Source of the DNA: Rhipidocladum racemiflorum
Lineage: Eukaryota; Streptophyta; Magnoliopsida; Poales; Poaceae
Assembly (NCBI GenBank): GCA_036346355.1
Contig: CM070583.1
Location: 62,001 to 126,000, forward strand
Reading direction: 5' to 3'
Length of the DNA stretch: 64,000 bases
Positions 44,979 through 58,100 of the stretch are shown here, one piece after another. Within the stretch, counting starts at the first letter, position 1. Each line of letters begins with the position of its first letter. A program made the position numbers and the translations under genes. The notes beneath the pieces are model-generated. The model was not told where the DNA came from and made no database searches. It saw nothing but the letters and a program-made list of their open reading frames with translations.

Positions 44979-47900
44979 CTAGGTAGACCGAGACAGGAAG
45001 AACTCATAATCTGGATGGCGGTTCACGGACTCCCCAGTACCCTTCGGAATTACAGCCCTTGCCATGGCCAATGCACCTCGCTTTAGTGTCCTCAGCCTCT
45101 CCTTCCGAACTTCAGCACGACTGGGCTTTGACAAATCATCTATTGGCAATTGCTTGAAATCTGGACATGTCAGCTGAAACCACTGCTCTCCCTATATATA
45201 AATACAAAAAGAGGTTGCACGTCAAACGGAGTTTGGCTTTGGTATCAAAATTTAAACAAAAAATAATCACGTAAACAGGGTTGTTTCTTGCACTCAAAAA
45301 CAAGAATACGTTTGACAGAGACATCAAAAAATTATCAAAAACAATTCTCTCATGTAGTAGAACTCAACAATCAAAGTTGCTCATCTTTTTCCAATAAAAA
45401 AATGCCACGTATAAGTCTGATTTCAAGTATCATTTGCAATATTCAAACATGTTTGGTAGACAGAAAAGGAGACCACGCATCTGATTTTTGTTGGATAAAC
45501 AAAAAATGAGAAATGAGGAGTTCCTAATTTCCTATCCTTCAAGCCATCTTTATTCCGGGCATGTTTGGAAGAGGGGGGTTGCTCTAGGAATTTTGATGAT
45601 TTAGTTAATAATACCACAAATTCCAAGTTTCCAACATAAGACCATCTCCAACCCATTCCCCTCCCCTCCCTCATTCCCTTCGCGAAGGGATTCCCATTCC
45701 CTTCAGCGCTCCAACGGGTTCCCTTCAGCATTCCCTTCAGCCTGGGATTCTCTCTCCCATTCCCTCCAGGAAGGGATTCTCTCTCCTTTCCCTATACAAT
45801 TCCCTTTAAAGGGAATCTGTTGGAGATGAGTGGAAATAAAGGGAATGGGAATGGGGAAGGGAACAGGGAAGGGAATGAAATGAAGGGAATATGGTTGGAG
45901 ATGGTCTAAGTCTTGAACATCTTTATCCAACACCCAGCTACCCACACCAAATTTCCTTATAATTTAAGAGTAATTATCATTTTCCTTACCGGCTTTTTCT
46001 TCTACCAAACTTTTCTTTAGCATTAATGCGATTAGTCCAATGACCGCAATGGATCCCCTAGGTACCAAGACAGTATGAGCTCATGCTCAAAAGAACGAAG
46101 CATAGATTCAAGTAAGGGTCTGATGGGTAACCATGAGCATATTGCTGGAAACCAACCAATCACTATCAACAAAACTTTGCCAGGCAATTAATAATGCAGT
46201 TGCGTCCTTAGTAATGCAAAAACTTGCTACCCTCATTAACAAAAAGTTGAATTAATTGTACCTTGTCATTGTAACTCTGCAGGCCAACAACTGGGGAAAC
46301 TATACGGGTATGCTGACCAGTCAAATCCGGGGAACATTTTTGCAGAACTGATTTGCCCAGTGAATGGTAGGTCAAAAATGCTGCACGGAAGTTCCCATGA
46401 GGTACACGATAAATAGGATACCAGGCAACACAGAACCTAGAAATGAAACATATGGTACTATCAACAAGTGGCAAATAACAAACAAAATGTTTAGCACCAA
46501 TAACACTAGTGGTTCAGGAGGAACTGGGGAACAAAACATCAGGGGTCAGGAACAAACCAGGAAGCCGGATGAAGATCACACAATTTCACATTTTGCAGCT
46601 TTTCAGGGTCCCCAAGAATTCGGTGGTCAGACGCATTTACGCCACTAACAAGCTCCTTGATCCTACATTGGATTGCAGCAAGATTAATACAGAAAAAGGA
46701 GACAGAGACAACCACGACAGATAAACAATAATCCCAATTTCCAATGAAGTTTCAAGATTATTTTTTATTTTATCTTGGCACACAAGAGATATTGGTCACA
46801 TGAGAAAGATTGCACCAAAATAAATATGTGTTATACATAGGATGTATAGCGCAACATATTTATGAATAATTCATTAGCTACTTATAAATCACAGCTCTAA
46901 GCTGCTTGATTGGGCAAAAAATAAGTTGTATTGGTTTAGGTCAGAAACATCCCGATCAGCTAAATCAACTTGCATCACCACACATGTATGCCGTGTTGCA
47001 GAGAAAAAAAACTGCCTCAGGTTCACTTGATTGCAAAATAGCACCCTTGATCGCAAACTCAATAATAGTTTATATATTACACTGGTCATAACAGAATTAT
47101 TTAGCTTCCTTGCCTGTATTACACTGTTCATAACAGGAATTATTAAACATTCTCGTCTGTTTCCAACAAAGTAACAGATGGGTATACTTTGCAAGTCATA
47201 AACCCAGACAAGCATTTTTGAAACAGAAGATACCAGATTGAAGAAACATGAAATATTTTACAAGAACTGCAGCACCAGGAACTGAAGTAAAAAGTGAAAC
47301 TAGTGGCCAAACTCAAAAGGTTTGAGACATCATATTTAGAATCTGTAAATACAAGAAAGACCTGAGGACAACTTACTTTTCAAATAATGGAGGTCGGAAA
47401 GAAGGCTGCTCTGTTTCAAAGTACTCAAAAATGAGTTCTCCGTGATCTTTTTCAGAGAGAGATGATTCTGAAAAGCATGTGTTACTTTGCTCAGATGGTT
47501 GAGAACTCAAAAGACTTGCAGTATTTGATGCTCCCAACAAATCTCCCTCTTCTACACCAAAACTGTGATCCATATGCTTCATAGACCACCCAAACAACTG
47601 AATAGCAGATAGGTAAGGTACAAAATATGCATAGAACTCTGAACTGTTGCCGCTTGATGTTTTAGAACTGAGACCATTAAGAGCTCTTACTTCCAACCCA
47701 TAGCACCCTGGCTCTTCGTACCATTCCCATATACTCCTCAGGGAGACATTAGAGATGTGCTGCTGACAAACTGAATTACTACCTAATTGGTCCCATGAAC
47801 AATCGCTGATTTTCATGCAAGGTACATGACCAATGACTGGAGTTGCAGAATATATAAATGTTTCGAGATCAGTAATTGGATGACCAGCAGCCAGATGGAC

Positions 47901-50363
47901 ATCTACAGCAACCTGCACCTCATATGCATCATTAACAACTTTGATCATCTCAATTAGATGCATTTCAGAGCTGCAAAACTTTCTGAAACTGTGATTTCCT
48001 TCAACAGATAGAACTGCACCAGATCTGATCACTAAGTCAGATCGAGTGGAGTTAGAATCTGCAAAATAAGAGTATAAATCATGTTCCGTGTTAGAAAGTC
48101 TGCTGCGCCATGTGGTATTCTCTATCTTATAATAAGGTCTCAACATTAAAAAGAAGAAGAAAGTGATGCAAAGGATCTAAAGATTAAATCATACCATGTG
48201 ACAGTAGTCCACAGCTGGTGTCAGTGGCATTATTGACTCGAAGTGAAGCTTGCAGTCCTCTTTTCCGCATGGGAAGAGAGTCTACAGTATACTCTGTTGA
48301 TTTAACAGATTCTGAAGTACAATTGCCCTTTGCAGACTTTGAATCTGTAGGTTCAAAAGCTGAATTTGATCTCTTCTCACAACAATTTGATTCTATGATG
48401 TGCCCAGCATTGGATACCTTTTTGTTTAAATCAATGTTCTGTTTTTTGTTAAAATCACTGTTTGATTTTCCACTGCTGTTTTCTTTTGCACTTGTAAAAT
48501 GACTCTGATTTGTTCCTGATTTGGAATCCTTTGATGGACTTCCAATCTGGGGATCTACACAAACATTACTTGGCTTATGGATGAAATTCCTGGTGGAGTG
48601 TTTTAACGCAAATCCATGCTGAGGAGGATGTATGCTGCCAACATGATTTTGTCTATGGGAGAAATCCTCAGCGTTGAGTTCCTCAATAAGCTGCCTAGAA
48701 GAGCGACTGGCATATTTTCCATTTTGACCATGTGGAGCAGTGGGTGCATGCTCCCCGTTAAAAGTATTCCACAGTGACATTTTCTTTTGTTTTCTAGCTC
48801 TCTTTTTCGAAATTACTAGATGGAAACCACTGTCGCTGCTAGCATCGCTGCACGAATGGACTGCTTGGACTCCATTGCACGTACCGACACAATTTTGAGA
48901 ACAAAGGCCACTACCGCGATTGGACTTTTCTAGCCAAGTATCATCAAATCCATCACTAGAACTGCAAAACTCTGTTGTTTCACATGGATCGATTCCACAT
49001 TCATTTCTGAAAATTAACAGAGTCTTCATATCATCACTACAGTTCCCACTTCTGCTGGCATAACAAGTCTCTTGAGATGAATCCATACATATGGAATTTG
49101 GAGTATTATCCAAATAACTGAAGTTACTGCTGTTACATTGTCCAAACAATTCTAGACATGATGTTGTAGGTCTAGACAATTCTGTCTCATGACAGTAAGA
49201 CACACTTGAAACTGAAGAAACTGAACAGCCATGGTACTCATTATCATTTTCACTGTCAAGAGCCTCTTCAGAGGCTTCTTTCACCGAAGAACTGGGAGAA
49301 GAGGTGTCCTCAAACACTATGTCACCAACATGCTTAGGTGAAAGTGTCAAACCTTCACAATCAACCATATCAATTGAGGGGGCCGCACTGTTGCTCTCTC
49401 TACATTTATTTTCAGATCCATCTGTTGGCTTTCTACAACGTTGCCTGTGCTTCTTGCTTTTCTTTTTGCTCTTCCTTCTTGCAGTATGCCTTGCATTCAC
49501 GCTAGTCTTGGTAAAGCTATGGACTAAGAAATCCGAATTGGACATACTATTGGATGCTGTGGATTTTCCCTCCAGTAGCTTTGATGGATTATCCGGACAT
49601 ATTTTGTGAGGTTCATCTGGAGCATTAAGATGGAGGAGAATAATTGGTGGCGAGGATGGTGATGAGGATGATGGGCAAAGGCTATCTTCTGGAGATGTAA
49701 GTTCAGATGAGGGATGGTTATTTCCATTTTCCGTGTGCAAGGACGGTTTGAAATCGCAGCAAAAATTAGGGGGAATGACAGTGAAGATAATACACCTGAC
49801 AAGGAAAAATGCCATAATCATAGTTCTTCACTGAGCAAAGAAAAAATCTAAAGAATTACAATAATAAATAAAATATAAAAAATGTTCTGATACAGGGCAT
49901 CATGTCATTTGCAACTTCCAGCTGGAAGAAAAAATTCTTGCAAAATGATGTTGTAATTGAACTTGTAAAATAACAATAGGAAGGAAAGAAGGAAGATCAT
50001 GTCGATTCAGAGAAGAGATAAATAATTTATTACTTGGTAATTGGTACTAAGACACAATTCAACACGCATACACAGGTCAACATAGAAAAGAACATGACTA
50101 TACCTCTGTTGTTGCTGTCTTGATTCAAGACGAGCTACTTGACGTTCCTGAAAATTTGTAGGAAGGCAAACATTACAGAGTATACCACAAAAATATGTTA
50201 TTGCTTCTCAGAAAATAAGGAGAAAAAGTAGCAGATATTTGGCACATACAAACTGGACATTGAGTGGGCTCTTCCTCTCTGATGATCTCCCAAACAGGCG
50301 GCGGGGCTTCCTATTCACAATACCATCGCTAGTTTCACTAGCAATCCCATGTCCACGTAACAT
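44979..50363 (-). CDS. DUF789 family protein, 977 aa
   Basis: Coding exons by splice signals and phase: 50363-50250, 50147-50104, 49795-48195, 48058-47377, 46662-46558, 46436-46262, 45191-44979; total 2934 nt, phases consistent throughout. The start gives MLRGHGIASETSDGIVNRKP. The long third exon encodes a Ser-rich, poorly conserved region with a basic stretch (RRKSKKKSKKHRQRCRK) that may be a nuclear signal. The DUF789 domain occupies about residues 690-977: SIWEWYEEPGCYG, FVPYLSAIQLF, LIFEYFETEQPSFRPPLFEK, DLHPASWFCVAWYPIYRVPH and FLTYHSLG, ending HPDYEFFLSRST. Function of DUF789 is unknown. The long N-terminal extension is larger than in the short (about 300 aa) family members. Confidence 0.9.
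45640..45906. mobile_element. Tourist-like MITE in last intron of the DUF789 gene
   Basis: The ends GACCATCTCCAACC and GGTTGGAGATGGTC are perfect inverted repeats, flanked by TAA on both sides (45637-45639 and 45907-45909), the PIF/Harbinger (Tourist) target signature. The interior is rich in CATTCCCTTC/GAAGGGAATG and can form a long hairpin. Confidence 0.9.
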
Positions 50364-51900
50364 TTTGCATCAATCCTGCGATAGAGGTAGGGTGTCAGGG
50401 TGCAAAACACATTGGAACCTTCAAAGTATGGGCAGTCCTTTAAAGAAAAAAATGGAAGGATCCTTTCATTTTCATACAAACTTAGCTACCACCCACTGCA
50501 TTATAGAAGTCAACAGCATGTTTTACTGATAATTTCTTACCGCAGGTCAACTAACAATTATAACTATGCATTTAACTCAGAGATCATCCAAAATTTTGAC
50601 TGGACTTGCCAAATACCTGGCCATTGTTTTGATAGCTATGGAGGCGGATGGAAGAAAAGGAAATGCAGAAGGCCACTGATGTTGCATTTACAGCAGCCAT
50701 GATCTCACGGGATTGAAGTTGGGAGCATGGCAGCATTTTTCAATTCCAGTGACAGTAGCACGTTGACCAATTAATTACCAGAATAATCCCTATCAGACCA
50801 CCCACCGGCCTATATGTTATGCTTGACCAAACAACAAGTTGCAGCACAAGATTCATCCCAATATTTAGACCCTAAGTTGTAGCTCTAAACGGAATGTTTC
50901 CTAGAGCAAATGAGGAACGACCTGAACTTGAGGTGCAGAAATGATGGTACCATAAATGTGTTGATTCAACTAGAACAATTCTGTGGAAACATCTCAAAAT
51001 CAACTAGAGATAAAAATGTAAGGGTAAAAAAAACTAAAAAAGAAAGTTACGTTGGCACTAGTGCTAGCAAGAGAATGAGCAGGCCAGAATTCATCGTGTG
51101 CTAAAACTTAAAGGTGATGTACTAGATCAGCATGAGCAAAAGGAGGAGCACAAGGATGATGGGAAGTATTCAGGCAGCAAAGAAACGTAAGAGATGCCCC
51201 ATTTGGATCAAAGAGGAGGGAGAGGAACCCTAACTAACCAGAGAAGAAGGTGAAGCAAGCAACCAAGTATTCGATGAAGAGGGGGAGGAAATGCAAAATA
51301 GTAGTATCTAAATAGTAAAGTAGCATTGGATTTGGGATCGCTCCGCAGACCCCAACCAAAATCACCGTCTCTTAACTGACAACAATCTGATTCTTCACAA
51401 AGAGGGAGAAAAAAAAACTGACCAAGAATCAACAACATTTGGAATCGCTCCACTCGCAGAGGAAAATCGGGGGGTAGAAATTCAGTCAGCATAAACCTAG
51501 CTAGCAGCACGTACTAGTCTAGGAGGAGGAGGAATCTGTATGCTCGATCGCACCCACCCGCATGGCCTCGTCGAGAGAAATTCTTGATCAAACCGAAGCA
51601 AGAAGCAAAGCGCCTCCCGAACGAAATAATGACAAGAAGCAAAGAAGATGATGAAGAAGAAGAGGATCGCCAGCACGAGAGAGACTTACGGGAGGGAAGA
51701 AGAAGATGAGCAGGGCAGGATGAATGGATCGATCCGATGCGAGATCGATCCCAATCTCGATCTCACGGCAAAATCTTGTTCATCGCGCAGCAAAATCGAA
51801 AGAAGAAAACTAGAAGAGAGGAGAGGGGGGAGGGAGTGGAAAGCAGGAGGAGAGAGAGACGTGACGAGGAGAGAGATGGAGGGCCGCCAGGAGGAAGATG
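50364..51900 (-). other. 5' UTR exons and leader intron of the DUF789 gene
   Basis: The first coding exon extends upstream to an acceptor (CTATCGCAG at 50376). A leader exon about 51690-51900 ends in a strong donor (GTAAGT, complement of 51684-51689). The intron between is 1.3 kb. The leader is GA/CT-rich and the promoter should lie at about 51900-52000. The exact cap site is not visible. Confidence 0.6.
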
Positions 51901-51989
51901 GAGGCGAGTTGGTCGGTAGGTGAGGGAGGGAGGAGGGGAATATACCGGCTGGTAGGGGGCGCTAACAAGTACGTACCGCACTCCAAGTA

Positions 51990-54840
51990 AGACTGTTTGA
52001 TTGCATGTTAAAAAAAAATTATCAATGATTTTGGTTGCTTGAATGGAACAATTTTATCCTAAACCAAATAATACAAATTTGAGAAATATTCCCTCTGGAT
52101 GTTAACCATTACATTCACATAAAATAATGGAATCAAATGATACTCAATCAAATCATGATCCAAAATTATAAATGAAGGCTTTTATCAAAACAATAGTGCT
52201 ATCAAAATTTTACAAATTTCTCAGGCTTGATCATCTACTAAAAATTTTATGAGAATATTAGTGTGCGTCAGGACCATCCACAAAAAAATTTCAAAATTTT
52301 CTAACATGTTTCAAAATTTTCAAATTGCTACAGTAATATGGAAATGCTCATAAGATTATGCGCGCATAATATGACAATGTGGGATGTAGCCCAGATGGTA
52401 GAAAATTTTCATAAAATTTTTAATTTTCAAAATTTTGCTTTTTAAATTCATTCAAAATTCCAAAATCTCATCAAAATTCCGAGTCAACAACGTAATGGAA
52501 CGTCATCAGCACATAACCATATAGTGACCAGCTGCACTTGTCACGAATCAACGGGAGCTCTCTTCCAGTTCCAGAGAGGAACACTAACCTGACACCAACA
52601 GACAGAGGAAAACAAGAATGCGAATACCGATATTCCATCATTTCATTTGCATGTTCAACTGACAAACTTTTTCTTCTTCTCTTGTTTTGCAATTATCCAA
52701 CCAAAAAGAGTTCAGAAACCCCATCTATCATCATCCCTAGCTTGTGCCAAGGGACTACAACACATAATAATGTTATCAACTGTACATGGAATATCTTTTT
52801 GTCCAATTCTACATTTGACCTCTTCAAATGAAGCATTTAACTCGCCGCAGAAGCTCCCCTCAACTTCATCAAAGCCACCAATGGCCATATCAAACAAACC
52901 GAAACCCTCGCCATTGAGTCATATATCCTCCAGCCCTGACACACATCGACAAGAAGTTCAGTCACGCAAGGTACTTTTCAGAGAATATAACACCAAACAT
53001 GAAGATCACCTAGCAGCAGTTCAGCCGTAAGCTGGCAACAATATGGCGTCTCAGTCAAAAACATAGGCAAAGCTCAATTGGCAACCTTGCAGCCAACTAG
53101 ATTTTAAGTTGAAATTTTTTTTTGACAAATGATCAAACCACACAGGCTATTTCTTGCAATTTCAAGCTGAAAAAACTATTGATCAGTAGCTGTAATCTTG
53201 AAATCAGTGGTTAGCAGTCACATCCAATGATACAAATAGATCAAATGAATGTACTTGATTAGTGAAGTAAACATGAATAAGACAGTCAAAAAATGTACTC
53301 ATCCATCATTGTCCAGATTACAGAAATTTATCAAATTCGTTAATAGAAAGAGCCAAAATACTGTTAAAAGAGCAACAAATATTCTGAGGGTAAAAATGTG
53401 AAATTCGACCAAAAAAATTCTTCATTTGTCTTTTTTGCACACATGAAACTGAAAAGAGCAATGCTATACAGCATTCAGGCAATGCTACAGATCATTAGGA
53501 GAATACTACCCAGCTTGTGGAAAGACGAAAATACTCGAAAATTCACAGGAGAATAACCACAAATTCATATAATAGTCATGTACATCAAGCGAAAATTGGA
53601 ACAGGACAATCAAATCTGAAGTAGAAAGATAAATGATACAGTTTCTAAATTTCATAACACTATCCCACAATGTTTTATTCTTTTGAGAGATCAGCCTCCC
53701 ACAGTTATGCATCACATAAGAAAACCAAGATGCGCATTGGACCTTCAAAACAAAGAACCTACTTGGCATGCCTATAATTTAGCACAATCTGTTTTATTTC
53801 CTTTACAATATTCATACAAGAAAATAAGAAATACATCGTAAAGTCAACTGAGATGTTCTCTTAACATATGTATGATCCAATCGCCAAAACCGATATTTTT
53901 TGCGTTTGCGTTTAACTCAACAAGCTTTACCCTAACTTCCCTCAATGCAACTGGTATTGCAATTTAGTCCGTGACCTGTCGATGTGTAAACTTACATGGA
54001 AATAGAATATAATTTGATGTCCCTATGGGCATCACCACCCCCCCCCCCCAACAAAAAAAATTAAAAGAGCATGATGTACTGTTCCCCAAAAATCCACAAA
54101 TTTGACCATGAAATTTGGCATGTGTGCATAAGATTACACGTAATGCATCGTGAATCTTGTTTTAAAAAATGGGAATGGTGCATCTTGCACTTTTCACAAT
54201 TTTTCACAAATGGGGGCTTCACTAAGGGGACACCAGGTAACTTCTGTTACGAAAAAATCTATCAGCATACAACAATATTGGCCAAACTTTGGAAAGTCAA
54301 ATAAACTAGAGCTCTTAAATGTCCTCATATGTTTCATTGTCCAAGTAAAACTTACCACCCTTCTCCCTCTAATAGACTCAAACATAGTTAGGGATATCTT
54401 GTCTGCTACCCAATAATTGGATAAGGCGAAGCTAAACTTGTCTAAAGAGCAAACTAACAGCATTTAACGAATAGGAGTAAGCACAGTGCTTGAGCTTTTC
54501 TGTGTTTAGTTAGATGTGTTTATCTAGTTGAAACTTCAAATAATGTTGCAGTAGGCACAACAGTCCAAAGTAAAACGAACTGCTGAAAATACCATAGATA
54601 CCATCAATAAAATGCAATTGCATAAATAAGTCCCAATGTTTTACTATCAGGCCCGCTGCTTGTAACTACCACACCATCTGAGTAAGATACAATAAACACA
54701 GTTTGCAGTCCACAAACAAACACCAGAAGCGACATCTAAAAAAACAGAGTACTTGCGTCATTTGAAACATGTGCTTACACTAAGAGAGATTAGTCTGCTG
54801 GATGCTGCTGTCAAGACTAATTACAATGCAAAAGTCCATT
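51990..54840. other. Intergenic between DUF789 and HUA2-like genes
   Basis: No gene supported. 52195-52460 is AT-rich and related to the dispersed family at 33425-33725. A C/A homopolymer stretch lies at about 54038-54060. The longest ORFs lack family motifs. The right end, near 54840-55168, is probably 3' UTR of the HUA2-like gene, including a likely 3' UTR intron ending TATGTACAG at about 54990. Confidence 0.5.
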
Positions 54841-55168
54841 CCAAATACTACGTCAGATGATCAGATCTCATCATTACTCCCCAGGCAAAAGTGCATCTTC
54901 ATCGCAAAACAGACTAACATAAGCACCTCTTGTTGCATCTCGAATTCAAATGGCTTCTAGCACCCCCAATTTCCCATGTCAAAACCTGTACATAAGGACA
55001 AATTGAGAAAGGTCAGATCAAGTGCATTAGTAGATAGATGAAAAGTATCTTAGACAAATAATCTACAGGAAAGACATACGAAGATAACACAGAAAAATAC
55101 AAAGAGCACTACGAAGTATCAACAGACAGGAGAGTACCACGAGTACGGAGTTAAATTATACAGCATCA

Positions 55169-58100
55169 TCAAGAAGGCCTCCAGCAATTAAGTGCGTGAA
55201 TATCAGGTCTGGCTGGTAGCATCTGAGGAATGACATGGCCTGTCAAAAAAAAGAATAGAAAGAAAATGTTCTAAAAAATAAAAACAAAGGAAACATATAG
55301 CTGCTATGCATCAAAGGAATTGTTTTTCACAAAATTTTATAAATTTATTGACAAGTAGGCATCACAGCACACTGGCGTTCAAAGGGACCTTGCTTGTCAG
55401 TGGATCTTATAAATTTCATTAAGAAGATTCATTTTAATGCACAGCCCTTCAGAAGGAAATAATGGTGGCAATTGTAAACTCTTAAGAAGCCCAAAACCTG
55501 GAAGTGGTGCTCCAGATGGCAAATGGTTGAGTACAGGATGTTGACGACTCATAGGATTCACTGAAGGCCTGTCAATGTTAGTCCTCGAATATCCTATTCG
55601 AATAGTGAATCATTATTATCTCAAGTCTGAGCGCAGAATAACATTAAAACAGATTGCAGACAAACATACCATCCTGCATGAATGACCCCTCTGAGCAAGA
55701 TAATGGTCTGCCGCCTGGTAACCAAGTATTATGCTGGTCATCTGGACTGAAGTTACCAGATGTCATTCGCCACTGTTCATCAGATGCATACTGGCTTTGA
55801 CTATTTGGAAAGGACTGTACAACATAAGGATTGCACGGAGGTGGTACAGCTTGTTGGCCCATGGGGTTCACGTGTGGGGGATGAGTGTGGGAATGAACTG
55901 GCAGTGTTTGTGCCGATGGAAAAGCACTGAAATTCCCTTGCTGAAAAGATACACTAGGTCGAAACTGGTAATTACCATTAGAAGCTTGCGACGCTATAAA
56001 TACATTATTACTTCCATACTCTGCTGGCCTTGATGGGATAAAATTAACTGAAGCTTGTGCATTCACTGGTCCACCAGGAATGAAGCTGCTCGCATTTCCA
56101 ATGCCTTGAATTGATGAATTTCCAGCCATCTGGGTTAGTTGGTTACCCTGCATCACAAGATCTTTATTGTTAATAAAGAACACGTCATAATCTGCAAAAT
56201 AAAGTAAGTTGGAAGAAAAATATTACATTGGGAGCCCTGAAATATTCTGGCGCAGGAGTCTGATAACCCAATGATGATGGAGATGATGGAACAGGTGGTG
56301 GGTTAGAAGAAAGCGGTAGGGGCTGGGTTGGCAGAGGTGGTGGAGCAAGTGGAGGAGGAGGTCCAGATGGCAGCGGTGGGGGTGGAGGCGGAGGCGGTGA
56401 AGATGGTGAAAGAGGCGGTGGCGGCGGCGGTGTAGCAGGTGGTGGTGAAGGAGGCAACGGAGGTGCGGGAGGTGGTGATTCTGATGGAAGCGGTGGAGGG
56501 CCCTCGGGTAGAGGCGGGGGAGGTGGTGAATCGGATGGAAGAGGAGGACCCTCAGGTAGAGGAGGAAGCTCACTCTGATCAGTCAATGCCTGCTCTGAAC
56601 CTGTTTCCTGCCTTGATTCATGCTCAATGAGGACAGCTCCATCTATCTGTTGTCTGTTCCTTGGTAAAACTGAAGCATTTTCCATTACAGTGTAACTAGT
56701 TACACTCTCTAGTAACGTGATGCGTTCCTCAACAGATTTTGGAGCAATAGTTTCTTCATTTTCTTCTTTCCCACCACTTTCAACTGGCAGTGAAACTACT
56801 GGCGATGATCCACTATTTCGAGGGAAATCTTCATCGTTTTCGAAGACATTTGATGATAAAATTCCAGAGAGCTCAAAGGTTGCATTGCTGCACAAAACAC
56901 AAGAAACCACATAGTATATGTCAAGAATGTCAATGATGAGAGAGGATAACACACATAACCCGACTAAAATCTCAAGGAACTCCACTTCATAAGTCAAACA
57001 AACATCTCTAAAAGATCATTAAGAAAGCAGAACACTTCCAAAAGTGCAAGCTGGGACTTTATTTCTTTGACAGAAGTATCCTTAGTTCCTAGTCCCTACC
57101 ACCTATTCACTGTGATTAACAGATTCATATTCTATTCAACAAACATTTGCAATATCAATAAGCGGGGCATGTGAGTTTCTCATAAGATAAGCATATTTTG
57201 AAAATCTTGCTAGTAATAATTTGTCATATTTGCCCCAAATATGATATCACATACAGGTACCATCATATCCGGAGATAAGCTGACCCATCAAAAAATAGCG
57301 CGAAAAGGTAGTGTCGATCGTAAGTCAAGTCAGGCAGGCTGAAGATTTAAGGATCTTTGCATCTTCAGCAATTTACAACATCTTAACTCATACAATAAAT
57401 CTTGTTTTTCATAAAGTTCAGGATAAAAAATACCAAAAGGATGATTGCATCAGATATAGAATAAACATGAATAAGTAACAAACATTTTATTCACATTCAT
57501 ATGAAATGGAACAACTTGAGAATAGTTCTAGTTCTTATCCAGGGAGCATGCAAAATGTAGCAAAACACGAGTCCATGTAGGTTGTAGGCTATGGCAACTG
57601 TTATCCTCGTTATATCTGGACTACATAAACCCTATGGGCTATGGCCTGGTAATGAAAATCACTAGCAAGATGAATATAAACGAATGAAGTACCATGATAA
57701 AGCAGCTGACTAGCTGAGGATTAGAGTCTCTAAGAAAGTTAGTTTTGATATCTCCTAGTGGCTGGCATAATTATTTTCCTTTTCCTTTCGTAACTTTCTA
57801 TACATTATTAACCTATTTAATATAATTACCAGGAGAGCTCTCCCATAATGTTTTCCCTAAAAAGAAGCAGCAAACTGGCTAACGAATTGACCACAATCAA
57901 CTATATTTCAGCTACAAATGAGCTGAATTGATTGGAATCAGACGAAGTTAGATAGATACATCAAAAGTGGCTTAATGTCGTCAAAGCATGTGACATTCCC
58001 ATAGCAAACTCTAGGTTGCACGATACTAAAACATGACAACTGTACTCTACGACATGATACAAATACGGCCATACATGATACAGAACAGTAACAGGCAATG

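Noticed and set aside
56223..56573. 116-aa His/Leu/Pro-rich minus ORF
   Set aside because: Alternative frame of the proline-rich tract in exon 8 of the HUA2-like gene.
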